DNA of 64,000 nt from JAJFUI01 sp963754135 (GCA_963754135.1 CAVWEY010000003.1:930001-994000); one strand, 5' to 3'. Numbered from the stretch's first letter, positions 37,861-46,933 are shown. Translations and numbers: made by a program. Notes: generated by a model from the sequence alone, not told the origin.

Positions 37861-39093
37861 TCATTCTCCGTCGTGTTCGTCCGTTGCGGTCACGTACGGT
37901 GCGTTGGAAAGGAGGACGCAGGAGGAATGATGCCGGCCGAGCCGGGCTAACCCCGCCGACCCTTCAACCGGAATCATCTCCAGGTCCTCGACCAGCGACG
38001 GATCGAGCCGGCTCAACAGGTAGACTTTGTTGCGGTCCAGGGCCGAAGCGAGTTGGGCAGCGGGCAGGGCGTCGACGGGCCGGTGGTGACTGATGTGCCG
38101 CAAAGCCGCCTCGCGCGACGCCACCGCGGCAAGATGTTGCACGGCGGGACCGGGCGGGGCGGCCAGACCGCAACAGACGGCGATCGCTCCCCCTTCCTCG
38201 ACGAAGCGGCCGGCAACCTGCAAGGCCCGGCCTAAGTTCTCCCAGGTCTGTTCCATGGCGCCGCCTTCGATGGCGGCCACCACCAGGCCGGCCCGCCGCG
38301 AAACCGGCCAGTCCCAGGCGGCATGATACAGTTCCCGCCCCCGCCGCCGCACCGCCTCGCTCTGGCCGGCCAGCACGTGCATCACCTGCTCACCGCCGGC
38401 CGGAACCAACTGGACGGTGAAGTTCACGCCCAGCAGCCAGGCGACGTTGTCGGCCTCGGCGGCCAACTCGCGTTTGCGGGCGCCCTGGCCGTTGAGCGAC
38501 CCCAGCCCGCGGAACCGCTGGAGCGTCTTGGCGTCGGAATACGTCGGATAAACCGCGTTGTGAATGCCGAAGTAGCCGGCCGATTGGCCGCCGTGCAGGC
38601 AGCCGACCGGCAGGACCACGTCGGCGTCGTGCAGCGCCCGGTTCAGAAGAATTGCCTCACCCGACTCGCTGGCCGCCAGATAGGCGAGTTGCCGGCGGTC
38701 CGCCGGCTCGTGGGTCACCAGCGCGATGCGCTCCCGCAACGTCGCCGCCAACAGCCGGCAAGGATCCTCCACCGCGGCGCCGCGGTCCGACAGGGAGCGC
38801 AAGACGGTGATCCCGTCGAGGGCCACGCCGGCCTCGATCAGGGCATGGACCACCGCGGCCACAACTTGGGCCACCTGGGGCACGCCGCGGTCCAGGGCCA
38901 GCACTACCCGGTCCCCTGGGGTGGTGCTCCGCGCCAGCGGCGGATAATCCAACGGATCCCTCAGCGCGGCGGCCGTGGCAGCAGCGGCGTCGGCCAGCGG
39001 CCGGCCGCGCGGCACGCTCACCTCGCTCGCCGTGCCACCAGCGGCCGGCTCGATCTCGAAGCACGAATTGTCCCCGTAGCGCACGACGGCCAT
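37861..39093 (-). CDS. LarA/DUF2088-family protein (lactate racemase-like)
   Basis: The 410-residue protein has the DUF2088 layout: a short beta N-terminus (MAVVRYGDNSCFEI), VVLALDRGVPQVAQVV, and HDADVVLPVGCLHGGQSAGY where LarA has its second histidine region. The TGTH-type His motif and the nickel-pincer Lys of true LarA are not seen (RSLSDRG stands in their place), so racemase activity is doubtful. The start at 39093 is taken because residues upstream of MAVVRY read as unrelated. First gene of a LarA-like, yggS, yggU operon. Confidence 0.7.
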   Translation of the reverse strand: MAVVRYGDNSCFEIEPAAGGTASEVSVPRGRPLADAAAATAAALRDPLDYPPLARSTTPGDRVVLALDRGVPQVAQVVAAVVHALIEAGVALDGITVLRSLSDRGAAVEDPCRLLAATLRERIALVTHEPADRRQLAYLAASESGEAILLNRALHDADVVLPVGCLHGGQSAGYFGIHNAVYPTYSDAKTLQRFRGLGSLNGQGARKRELAAEADNVAWLLGVNFTVQLVPAGGEQVMHVLAGQSEAVRRRGRELYHAAWDWPVSRRAGLVVAAIEGGAMEQTWENLGRALQVAGRFVEEGGAIAVCCGLAAPPGPAVQHLAAVASREAALRHISHHRPVDALPAAQLASALDRNKVYLLSRLDPSLVEDLEMIPVEGSAGLARLGRHHSSCVLLSNAPYVTATDEHDGE

Positions 39094-39230
39094 TGGGCAC
39101 ACTGGCGAAAATGCATTGTTTAGGCAAGGCAGTTGCGGACACCAGCATCTATTATCCCGCTGAATCGGGACGTGGTCAAGAAGTCGAGCTTTACGGCCGG
39201 CGGTCGTTTGCGAATAATGGCGTCTTCCAT

Positions 39231-39287
39231 TTGTACTCCTCACGCTCCGCGTGAGGAATTGGCGTCACGCGGAGCGTGACGAATACG
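39231..39287. repeat. Paired palindromes, GTACTC-CTCACGCTCCGCG family
   Basis: Two palindromic units (39238-39256 and 39264-39280) with outer GTACTC/GAATAC ends form one element in the divergent intergenic region. It is a short version of the element inside cmk. Confidence 0.82.
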
Positions 39288-39313
39288 TTGTACGCCTTGC
39301 AGGAGCCAGCGCG

Positions 39314-41797
39314 ATGGCACACCTCTCAACAGTTGGTTTTCGTTCGTTTTTCGTGCGCCTGGCGACGTTCGCCATCGGTCTGGGACTGGTTGTTTCGGCC
39401 GGATGCCAGCGCGGCGGGCCGGCCAAGGCATCGGGCGTCAAGCCTTCCGAAGGCGCCGAAGCCGCCGCCAAGGGGCCGGAGCAGCCCGAGGTTGCGGCCA
39501 AGCCCACCACGGGCCGCCAAGTGCTGGAGCGCATGGTCGCCGCCTACCGCAAGGCGTCGAGCTATGCCGACCAGGGCACGGTTCACATGCTGGCCGAGGC
39601 CGACGGACGGAAAATCCAGGACGTAACCGAAAAGTTCTCGCTCACTCTGGTGCGCCCGAACAAAGTCCGCGTCGAGGCATACGGCGGGACGTTGGTTTGC
39701 GACGGCAAGCGGCTTTTCGCGGCGGTCAAGGACGTCCCCGGCCAGGTGCTGTCGACCGATGCGCCGCCGCGACTGACGCTCCGGTCGGTCTATCGGGATT
39801 GGCTGTTGACCGGGACCTTGACACAGGGATTTGCGGGAGGCATGCCCCAGGTTATCCTCATGCTGGCGGACGATCCGATGGACGCCTTGTTGCACGGCGC
39901 CGACGAACCCGTGCTGTCGGAACCGGGCACTATCGACGGTCACGACTGCTACCGGGTGAAGATCAGTCAGGACCTGCTGGGCACGACCACTTTCTGGATC
40001 GATCAAGGGACGTTCCTGTTGCGGCGGGTAATTGTGCCCACCGACGAGTGGCGCCGGGCATTAAGCCGTGAGCAACCGGTCGACACCCTGTCGGTGATGG
40101 CCGATTTCACCGGCGCGGCGTTCGACACGGCGGTCAGCCCGACGGCGTTCGAGTACGAGGTCCCCAAGGACGCGGCGGCGGTGGCCTATCTGCTTCCGCC
40201 GCACATGGGCCAATTGCTCAACCGCAAGGCGCCCCCCTTCCAGTTCCGCGGCCTCGACGGCAAGCCGGTCACACCCGACACGCTCGCCGGCAAAGTCGCC
40301 GTGCTCCAGTTCTGGTCTAGAAATTATCAGTGCAAGGAGAGCCTTCAAGACCTGGAGCGGGTTTACCAGCGGTACAAGAGCAATCCGCGCGTGGCGTTCT
40401 ACGCGGTCTGCCTCGATCCGCCGGAAGTGAAAGACAGCGAGGCCGCGCGAGCGGTCGCGGATTTGGAGGTCCACGTGCCGATTGCCCGCGGCAGCGAGCG
40501 GGAGGCTGTCGCCGCGCTCAACTTGGCCCCGCCGCCCACGACGTTCATCATCAACGACAAGGGGATCGTGCAACACTGCGAGAGCGGCTACACGCCCGAT
40601 TTCGCCCGCTTGCTGTCGCAGCGGCTCGACAAGGTTCTGGTGGGCGAGGACGTCTCCCAAGACGCGCAGAAGGAATACCAAAAGCAAGTCGATTTTATCA
40701 AAGAGTACGCCAAGTCGGCGGACCAGCCGGACAAGCCCCCCGACGCCGGCAAGGGCGTCAAGGAGGTGCGGCTGCCCGAAGTCAAGATCGCCGAGCGGAC
40801 GGAGCCGGCCCGGCTGAAGCTCACGCCGCTGTGGAAATGCACGGGCGTGACGTCCCCCGGCAACGTCGCCGTGCTGACCGGCGGCGGGCCGGTGCCGCGG
40901 CTGCTGGTGGTCGAGGAGTGGAAGTCCCTGGCCGAGGTGGGGTTGGACGGCAAGCTCATCGCCCGGCATTCGCTGAATCTTGCGCCGGAGGAGTACATCG
41001 GCTGTCTGCGGGCTGCCGCCGGCGCCGACGGCCGGCGCTACGTCGTCGCCTTCTTCTGGTTGCAGCAACGCTGCCACGTGCTGGATGAGAACTGGAGACT
41101 GGTGGCCGACTATCCGCAAGACGCCCTGCAACACCCGCACAGCGGCATCACCGACGTGCAACTGGGCGACTTGGAGGGCAACGGGCAGTTGAAGATGTTC
41201 GTCAGCTACGCCGGCGTGGTCGGCGTGCAAGGGGTGACGCTCGACGGCAAACGCCTGTGGTCGAACCGCGCGACGGCCAACGTCTCTTGCCTGGCGGTCG
41301 GCGGCCCGGCGGCGGACCGGCGCCGCGAGCTGTTCTGCGCCAACAGCGGCGAGACGATCGCGGTCCTGGATGCCCAGGGGAACTCCCGCGGCGAACTCAG
41401 CGTCTCCGGCCAACGGCTCCGCCGCATCGTCGCCGCCCAACTTCGCGGCGACGGCCAGCCGCTGTGGTGCGGCATGGCGGCGGCCGTGCTGGGCGAGAAC
41501 TTGGGCGTAGGTTTCTCGCTCCAGGGCGAGGAACTCTGGAAGTATCCGCTGCCCGAAGGAACGGCCCCGCAGCCGGTCGAGCCGATCATTTCCGGCCGGA
41601 TCACCCGCCAAGGCCCCGGCCAATGGCTGCTGCCCGGCCCCGACGGCTCGATCCACATCCTTTCGGCCGACGGCGCGCTGATCGACAAGTTCAACTACGG
41701 CGCGGCGCTCACGGGCCTGGCCACGGTCGAGATCGACGGCCGGCCGGCGCTGGTGGTGGCCACCGCCAAGGGGCTGGAGGCGTGGCGGGTGGAATAG
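39314..41797 (+). CDS. Lipoprotein with LolA-like, thioredoxin-like and beta-propeller-like regions
   Basis: The 827-residue protein has a lipobox (VVSAGC, Cys31). A LolA-like/DUF2092 domain follows (VLERMVAAYRKASSYADQG, then RPNKVRVEAYGG). Next is a TlpA-like thioredoxin fold starting RKAPPFQFRGLDGKPV. The redox CxxC is missing: the site reads FWSRNYQCKES, with one Cys only. The final 350 residues have repeated V-L-D-x-G-x strands that resemble a beta-propeller. An AGGAG site precedes the ATG at 39314. Envelope-located; a redox role is unlikely in the absence of the CxxC, so binding or scaffold function is inferred. Confidence 0.75.
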   Translation: MAHLSTVGFRSFFVRLATFAIGLGLVVSAGCQRGGPAKASGVKPSEGAEAAAKGPEQPEVAAKPTTGRQVLERMVAAYRKASSYADQGTVHMLAEADGRKIQDVTEKFSLTLVRPNKVRVEAYGGTLVCDGKRLFAAVKDVPGQVLSTDAPPRLTLRSVYRDWLLTGTLTQGFAGGMPQVILMLADDPMDALLHGADEPVLSEPGTIDGHDCYRVKISQDLLGTTTFWIDQGTFLLRRVIVPTDEWRRALSREQPVDTLSVMADFTGAAFDTAVSPTAFEYEVPKDAAAVAYLLPPHMGQLLNRKAPPFQFRGLDGKPVTPDTLAGKVAVLQFWSRNYQCKESLQDLERVYQRYKSNPRVAFYAVCLDPPEVKDSEAARAVADLEVHVPIARGSEREAVAALNLAPPPTTFIINDKGIVQHCESGYTPDFARLLSQRLDKVLVGEDVSQDAQKEYQKQVDFIKEYAKSADQPDKPPDAGKGVKEVRLPEVKIAERTEPARLKLTPLWKCTGVTSPGNVAVLTGGGPVPRLLVVEEWKSLAEVGLDGKLIARHSLNLAPEEYIGCLRAAAGADGRRYVVAFFWLQQRCHVLDENWRLVADYPQDALQHPHSGITDVQLGDLEGNGQLKMFVSYAGVVGVQGVTLDGKRLWSNRATANVSCLAVGGPAADRRRELFCANSGETIAVLDAQGNSRGELSVSGQRLRRIVAAQLRGDGQPLWCGMAAAVLGENLGVGFSLQGEELWKYPLPEGTAPQPVEPIISGRITRQGPGQWLLPGPDGSIHILSADGALIDKFNYGAALTGLATVEIDGRPALVVATAKGLEAWRVE

Positions 41798-41862
41798 ATC
41801 CTCCATTGAAAACGTGGTATTCTCGTTCCCATGCTCTGTAGGGCGGAAGAACAAAGCCTGAC

Positions 41863-42774
41863 ATGGAACGCACATTCGCCAATGCAAGACCGCGACGTCC
41901 CTGGCTTGCCGCTCTCCTGAGTCTGCTTGGCGGCGGTCCTTTGGGGCAAGTGTATGCCGGCCACTTCCGCCGGAGCATGTTGCTTTGGATCATCGGCGGG
42001 GTTCTTTTTCCGATTCTTGCCATTTCCATTGTCTCCTTGCCGCTCGGCCGCGTCGGTTTTGTCCTGCTTCTGTTGTCGGTCCCCGCGTTTCCGGTCTGTT
42101 TGGCATTGGATGCTTTCTTTCTTGCGAGACGGGCGCGTTTCGCACCCCAGAAGCGGTATCAGCGTTGGTGGGTTTACATCCTTGTCTTTGTTGCGTTCCT
42201 CGCTGCAAACAGCGGCGTCGCACATGGGACTCGCGCCTTCATCGGTGAAGCACTCGTTGTGCCGACACGGGCCATGTCCCCCACCATCTTGGCAGGCGAC
42301 CGAATACTTGTCGATAAGCTCTGGAGCGACAGTTCGCGACTACGGCGTAACGACATCGTCGTGTATCGCAGCGCCGGCCCGGATTCTCCGCTGTACGTGA
42401 CGCGGGTGGTTGGCCTGCCGGGCGATCGAATCGCAATCAAGAATGAGCAAGTCTTCGTAAACGGCGCGCAATGGGACGACCGCCATGCGGTGTTCGAGGG
42501 CCCGTTGCCACCGCGCATTCCCACCGATTCCGGACCCGTTGACATCGCCAATTATGGGCCCGTCACAATCCAGGCGGGCTACCTCTTCGTCTTGGGCGAT
42601 AATCGGCGGTTGTCGTTCGACAGCCGGGTCCGCGGCCCGATCCCGCTCTCGAGCTACTACGGCAAAGCGCAGCTTGATATACTGGTCACAACCGCGCCAG
42701 TTCCCCGATCCCCGCGACACTTTGCACTACACGCTGGGAAGAATCCTTTGGGACCGGATGGGCACCCGCCTTGA
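41863..42774 (+). CDS. Signal peptidase I-like protein (S26) lacking the catalytic lysine
   Basis: The 303-residue protein has three N-terminal hydrophobic segments, then the S26 domain. Box B holds Ser139 in RAMSPTILAGDRILVDK, and box E is GDNRRLSFDSRVRG. Box D reads YVTRVVGLPGDRI: the position of the general-base Lys (E. coli LepB K145) is Thr180, and no Lys is adjacent. The enzyme may be inactive or use another base. Unlike most lepB genes it lies alone, about 65 bases after a lipoprotein gene, with only a weak ribosome site. The G+C content looks lower than in the genes around it. Confidence 0.8.
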   Translation: MERTFANARPRRPWLAALLSLLGGGPLGQVYAGHFRRSMLLWIIGGVLFPILAISIVSLPLGRVGFVLLLLSVPAFPVCLALDAFFLARRARFAPQKRYQRWWVYILVFVAFLAANSGVAHGTRAFIGEALVVPTRAMSPTILAGDRILVDKLWSDSSRLRRNDIVVYRSAGPDSPLYVTRVVGLPGDRIAIKNEQVFVNGAQWDDRHAVFEGPLPPRIPTDSGPVDIANYGPVTIQAGYLFVLGDNRRLSFDSRVRGPIPLSSYYGKAQLDILVTTAPVPRSPRHFALHAGKNPLGPDGHPP

Positions 42775-42808
42775 TTAGGGTGCTAAGGTTCGATCAATCC
42801 TTGGTCGG

Positions 42809-43150
42809 TCAACACTTGCTTGCATCCGAAGGGGATTTGATCGGTTGCCGCTGCGCCCGCCGGATGCGGGCCAAGACTTCCGGCGACACCGGTTCCTGCA
42901 ATCTGATCGTGTTCGACGAGACGTACCGCTCCAAGTCGGCGTCGGCGACAATGCGCGCCATGTCGTAACGCATACACGTGGGACGGCTGACAAAGGGGTG
43001 ATCGTGAGGGCCAAGGACGCACGATCGGTCGATGCCGCGATCGGTCGTCATATTGACAATCACGACACAGGTGCGGTCTAAGGCTGGATCCGAAACCACG
43101 ACCCAGAGGTGCCCTCCATTGCCATACCGAAAAGTATCGCCTGCTTCCAT
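42809..43150 (-). CDS. PemK/MazF-like small protein, candidate toxin of a Panacea pair
   Basis: The 113-residue product begins MEAGDTFRYGNGGHLWVVVSDP and continues with VVIVNMTTDRG and GPHDHPFVSRPTCMRYDMAR. This is the small beta-barrel style of PemK/MazF-like RNases, but the match is to an uncharacterised group. A GTG start at 43180 would add ten residues and overlap the Panacea stop; the ATG at 43150 is taken because similarity begins there. It lies directly downstream of the Panacea gene on the same strand. Confidence 0.62.
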   Translation of the reverse strand: MEAGDTFRYGNGGHLWVVVSDPALDRTCVVIVNMTTDRGIDRSCVLGPHDHPFVSRPTCMRYDMARIVADADLERYVSSNTIRLQEPVSPEVLARIRRAQRQPIKSPSDASKC

Positions 43151-43170
43151 AAGGCGCAACACTCTTGGGG

Positions 43171-43728
43171 CTAAGAGCACGAAAACAGTTGGTCCATCCG
43201 CGCCGATTCCTGAAGATCATCCAGGATTGCCGCCCTCTCTTTCTCCAGGCCAATCGCGTCCAGCAGGTTCTCGAACGGAATGGTCCGCGAAGTATCCTCG
43301 GATTGGTTGGGATAGTTCTCGATCCACTCCGGGAAATCATGGGTAATCTCGACCAGGTCCCATTCGTCCACCGCCTTGTAGCGATCGGACACTGTCGTGA
43401 GCGTCCGGACTTCAGCGGCCGACAACTCCGAAACGCCGGGATCCTTCACCAATTCGATTTCGTACCCGTCGCGCCTAATAAACTCCGACCACAGAGGCTC
43501 AGCCACGTGTTCGCCCTTCAGAAGATTATAGACTTCACTGTGCAAAGGACCGTTCTTCATCGCCACCAGGCGCGTGCCGACGATCGGACGCCGCCGCGAT
43601 TCGAGATGCTGACGGTCGGCAATGTATAACAACTTCAGGAGCCGGAGATATCCCATCCGTCCTCGATCAAGTCGAAGTAAGACCGCAACGGCTTGGATCG
43701 TTTTCTTCGTTGTAAAGCGAAAGTACAT
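43171..43728 (-). CDS. Panacea (DUF4065/SocA-like) antitoxin
   Basis: The 185-residue protein has the Panacea pattern: RMGYLRLLKLLYIADRQHL, VGTRLVAMKNGPLHSEVYNLL and a charged C-terminal half. Panacea domains act as general antitoxins against unrelated toxins (PanTA systems). The start at 43728 is supported by AAGGA nine bases upstream. A TTGACA promoter lies just before. The gene next to it downstream encodes the small PemK-like protein, the likely toxin. Confidence 0.82.
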   Translation of the reverse strand: MYFRFTTKKTIQAVAVLLRLDRGRMGYLRLLKLLYIADRQHLESRRRPIVGTRLVAMKNGPLHSEVYNLLKGEHVAEPLWSEFIRRDGYEIELVKDPGVSELSAAEVRTLTTVSDRYKAVDEWDLVEITHDFPEWIENYPNQSEDTSRTIPFENLLDAIGLEKERAAILDDLQESARMDQLFSCS

Positions 43729-43773
43729 CGCACCGTTCCTTGGCCAAAACGACGGTTTCACTTCAACAATATC

Positions 43774-43802
43774 ACTCTACCAGCCGCACCGCCGTTTGTC
43801 AA
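43774..43802 (-). promoter_or_regulatory. Promoter of the Panacea pair
   Basis: On the minus strand TTGACA (43797-43802) and TAGAGT (43774-43779) are 17 bases apart, 46 bases upstream of the ATG. Confidence 0.68.
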
Positions 43803-43887
43803 CCCCTGGCCCGTCCACGAGCGATCTGGTACTCTGATCGGCTGAAAAGACACACGTTGTCCCTTAAGAAGTAGCCGGAGGCCTGTC

Positions 43888-45303
43888 ATGCCCATCGCCA
43901 CCGAATTCATGGCGGCATGGTGCCGCAAGCTGTTGGGGGCCGATCCGAGCGCACCGCGGCTGACATTGGAGGATTATCTGGCGGGCATCCCGCGGCTGGA
44001 CTGTCTGGGCAACTTGCCCCGCGGCACGCCGGTGTTGGTCCGCGGCGACTTGGACGCCAAGCCCGGCCCAACGGTGGGCGAAGGCGACATCCGCCTGCGG
44101 AGCATGACGGACACGCTGCGCTTCGGCCAGGAGCGGGGCTGGAAGCAGATTGTTTTCGGCCACGTCGGCCGCGAGCCCGAGAAATCGCTCCAGAAGGTCG
44201 CCGCCCGGCTCGGCGACATTCTTGGCTGTCCGGTGACGTTAGTCGACGAGTGGCTCGATACGGCCGGTGTCAGCGTCACGGAGGAAGCGGCCGATGCGGT
44301 CCGGCGGTGCCCTGACGGCGGCGTGATCATGCTGCAAAACACCCGCAAGTACCCGATCGAGCGAGTGCTGTGGAAGGCCAAGCCGGCCGACCTGGACAAG
44401 CTCGCGCCGGACCTGGCCCGACTGGTCAACGAGTTGGCCGAGAAAGTGGCAAGGGTTTACATCCACGAGGCGTTCTCGGCCGGCAGCCTGGACGCCTCGA
44501 GCGTGGCCGTGCCCGCCGCAATGGAGAAAGTGGCCCTGGGCCGCTACGAAGCGGAGCAGTTCGACGGCCACCTGAAGGAGTGCCTACGGGCCGAGATGGT
44601 CGTCTTCAGCGGCCTGAAGATCGACAAGCTCGACGACCTGGAGGCGATGATCGGCCGGGGCAAGATCCGCACGGTCCTTGCGGCCGGCTCGTTGGCGATG
44701 GGGCTCAAGAAGGCTGCCGCCGAGTTGGAGGGGAAGCAGTTCGGCCTGGGGCTGTCGGAAGATCCGGCACAGAAGGAAAAACCCTATTTCATCCCGCCCG
44801 AGCGCGTCGGACAGGCCAGGCGGATGATCGCCGCAGGCCGGGCGAAGGGGATCGAGTTCGTCCTGCCGGTCGATTTCGTGCTCCAGGACGGCCGGGTGTC
44901 GGCGGCGATTGGGCCGGGCGATCAGCAGTTCGACGTCGGCCCGGCCTCCAGCGCCCTGTACGAAAAGGCGGTGGGCAACTTCATTGCTGCGCACCGGGCC
45001 GACCGCCCCCCCGCTGTCGTCTTCCACAACGGCGTCTTCGGCATGTTCGAGGACCCGCGTTTCGAGCAGGGGACGCGAAGGTTCGTCGCCCAGTTGAAGC
45101 GCATGACCGACGCCGGCATCAAGGTCTACGTGGGCGGCGGCGAGGGAGGAACCGCCCTGGAAAAATACGGCCAACCGGACTGGGCCACCTACTGCTTCAC
45201 CGCCGGCGGCACGGTCCTGAACGCTCTGGGCAGCGAGCCGGTGCCTTACCTCGTCGCCCTGCGGATGGCCGCCGAGCGGATGGGAGCGAAGCCGCACGCA
45301 TAA
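43888..45303 (+). CDS. Phosphoglycerate kinase-like protein, divergent
   Basis: The 471-residue protein follows the PGK fold throughout but every signature is altered. VLVRGDLDAKPG stands where PGK has VRVDFNVP; FGHVGREPEKSL for the HLGRP region; VVFHNGVFGMFE for WNGPMGVFE; and VGGGEGGTALEKYG for GGGDTAAA. The N-terminus has about 35 extra residues. It may be a paralog with changed substrate use rather than the glycolytic enzyme. It has its own GGAGG site and is alone on the strand. Confidence 0.82.
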   Translation: MPIATEFMAAWCRKLLGADPSAPRLTLEDYLAGIPRLDCLGNLPRGTPVLVRGDLDAKPGPTVGEGDIRLRSMTDTLRFGQERGWKQIVFGHVGREPEKSLQKVAARLGDILGCPVTLVDEWLDTAGVSVTEEAADAVRRCPDGGVIMLQNTRKYPIERVLWKAKPADLDKLAPDLARLVNELAEKVARVYIHEAFSAGSLDASSVAVPAAMEKVALGRYEAEQFDGHLKECLRAEMVVFSGLKIDKLDDLEAMIGRGKIRTVLAAGSLAMGLKKAAAELEGKQFGLGLSEDPAQKEKPYFIPPERVGQARRMIAAGRAKGIEFVLPVDFVLQDGRVSAAIGPGDQQFDVGPASSALYEKAVGNFIAAHRADRPPAVVFHNGVFGMFEDPRFEQGTRRFVAQLKRMTDAGIKVYVGGGEGGTALEKYGQPDWATYCFTAGGTVLNALGSEPVPYLVALRMAAERMGAKPHA

Positions 45304-45332
45304 GGGCAGAATGCCGAAGTCCGAATGACGTA

Positions 45333-45413
45333 GGGTGGCACGCCCTGAAAGGGCGTGGGAGGCATCAAGGTCGAATCCGGCGATTCACCACGCCCTTTCA
45401 GGGCGTGCCACCC
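45333..45413. repeat. Perfect 26-bp inverted repeat, GGGTGGCACGCCCTG family
   Basis: Arms 45333-45358 and 45388-45413 are exact reverse complements with a 29-base spacer. It lies between two convergent genes and might serve both as terminator. A variant is at 48099-48177. Confidence 0.88.
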
Positions 45414-45428
45414 CGCGTGACTCTCTGC

Positions 45429-45764
45429 TCACGGCTCCGGCGGGCCGCAGCGGAGCCGGCCGCAGAGATCGACCAGCTCGAAGACGGACTGGCGTATCCG
45501 CTCTTCCGGCTCGCCGTCGCGGACGGCGGATTCCACCCGGCCCGCACACGGAGAGATCGGCTCGAAGCCATAGCTGCCGGCGGCGCCCTTGAGTTGATGA
45601 GCAGCCCGCCGCAATCCTTCCCAGTTCTTCTCGTCGAGGTGACGCAGCAGGGTGGCCGTACGCTGCGGCATCTCGCCGACGAACAGCTCGACAATCTCTG
45701 CCAGGTCCGGGTCGCCTCCCAAACGAGAGTAGACGCACTCTTCGATGGTTTTTTCCTGGATCAT
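45429..45764 (-). CDS. Histidine phosphotransfer (Hpt) domain protein
   Basis: The 111-residue helical protein has the Hpt phosphosite His56 in RAAHQLKGAAGSYGF, the core of the four-helix bundle. Such proteins relay phosphate between hybrid kinases and response regulators. No kinase is adjacent. The start at 45764 (MIQEKTIEEC) is preferred to 45818 because an AGGGG site precedes it. Confidence 0.88.
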   Translation of the reverse strand: MIQEKTIEECVYSRLGGDPDLAEIVELFVGEMPQRTATLLRHLDEKNWEGLRRAAHQLKGAAGSYGFEPISPCAGRVESAVRDGEPEERIRQSVFELVDLCGRLRCGPPEP

Positions 45765-46153
45765 TTCTGCGTGCCCCTTTTTTCGGGCGGCTGATGGTAC
45801 AGCCGCGTCCTTTGTCACAGACCAACACGAAACCCTAGCTTACGCTGCCGGATGATTCCACGCAGGATCACGGTCCTTCAGGTGGTGTCCGTGGGTTTCC
45901 TGGGCAGTTTGACGGCAATGTCGTGCGATTCAGCCTGTACGAACGCACGTCAGGTGGCGCTGGAGACGATATACACGGAATGAGCGTTATAGATGGACTG
46001 CGTGTTTTGGGCGTTATGAAGTAAATGGGTTCTGTGGCTAAGGAACAGCGGCCTGCGCGTCGATAGCAAGTCCTAGATTAGACCCAAACCCCGTACCTGC
46101 GCTGTTTTGCGTGAGTATCCCACAAGGTCTTTCCTAACAAAGGAGTACCTCCC
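45765..46153. other. Intergenic region upstream of the Cys-rich gene
   Basis: About 390 bases with no convincing gene. It ends in a strong AAAGGAG ribosome site at about 46139. No consensus promoter was found, though a TTGACG is present at about 45908. The length suggests regulation not visible by eye. Confidence 0.5.
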
Positions 46154-46928
46154 ATGTTCCGTCGTTACTTGTTGCCGGCGCTGGCCGTGGCCGCCTTGGT
46201 GGCGGTGGTCAGCGTCTCCAACGCCCAAGCCAGCGGCTGTTGCGAGAAAGTTGCTTGTTGCGCCGCTCCGCAATGCTGTCAGCCGGCCTGCGGTTGCTGC
46301 CAGACCTGCTGCCACCAGAAGTGCTGCCGCGAGCGTTGCTGCCGTGAGCGGTGCTGCCGTCCGTCGACCTGCTGCGCTTCGAGTTGCTGCGGCTGCTGCG
46401 AGTCCTGCTGCCAGACCTGCTGCCACCAGAAGTGCTGCCGGGTGAAGTGCTGCCGTGAGCGGTGCTGCGCCCCGTCGACCTGCTGCGCTGCGAGCTGCTG
46501 CGGTGGCTGTGATTCCTGCTGCCAGACCTGCTGCCACCAGAAGTGCCGCCGTGTTCCGGACCTGCCGTCCGCACACCTGCTGCTCGAGCGGTTGCGGCTC
46601 TTGCGGTTGCTGCGAGAAGGCCTGCTGCGCTCCGGCCTGCTGCGAGAAGTGCTGCGCTCCGGCTTGCTGCGAGAAGGCTTGCTGCGCCCCGGCCTGCTGC
46701 GAGAAGGCCTGCGGTTGCTGCCAGCCGGCTTGCGGTTGCTGCCAGTCTTGCTGCCAGTCTTGCTGCCAGACCTGCTGCCACGTGAAGTGCTGCAAGGAAA
46801 AGTGCTGCAAGGTCAAGTGCTGCAAGGAACGCTGCCGTCGCGTGCGGACTTGCTGCTCGTGCGGCTGCGGCTCGTGCGGTTGCTGCGAGAAGGCGTGCGG
46901 TTGCTGCCAGCCCGCCTGCTGCAAATGA
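46154..46928 (+). CDS. Secreted, extremely cysteine-rich repeat protein; one frameshift
   Basis: A signal peptide (MFRRYLLPALAVAALVAVVSV, cut near NAQA) is followed by about 230 residues in which CC pairs recur every few residues: SCCQTCCHQKCCR, ACCAPACCEK and GCGSCGCCEKACGCC. I count about 93 Cys in 257 residues (36%); the rest are mostly Gly, Ala, Gln, Lys, Arg and Glu. There is no Trp and almost no large hydrophobic residue after the signal. One extra base near 46556 breaks the frame; removing it gives exactly 257 codons and restores VRTCRPHTCC. It may form a cross-linked envelope or spore-coat-like layer or bind metals. Function is not known. Confidence 0.82.
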
Positions 46929-46933
46929 GCCTG

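Noticed and set aside
37861..39093. True lactate racemase LarA
   Set aside because: The TGTH-type motif and pincer Lys are not seen; kept only as a family-level call.
41863..42774. Functional lepB assigned with confidence
   Set aside because: The catalytic Lys is absent, so only family membership is claimed.
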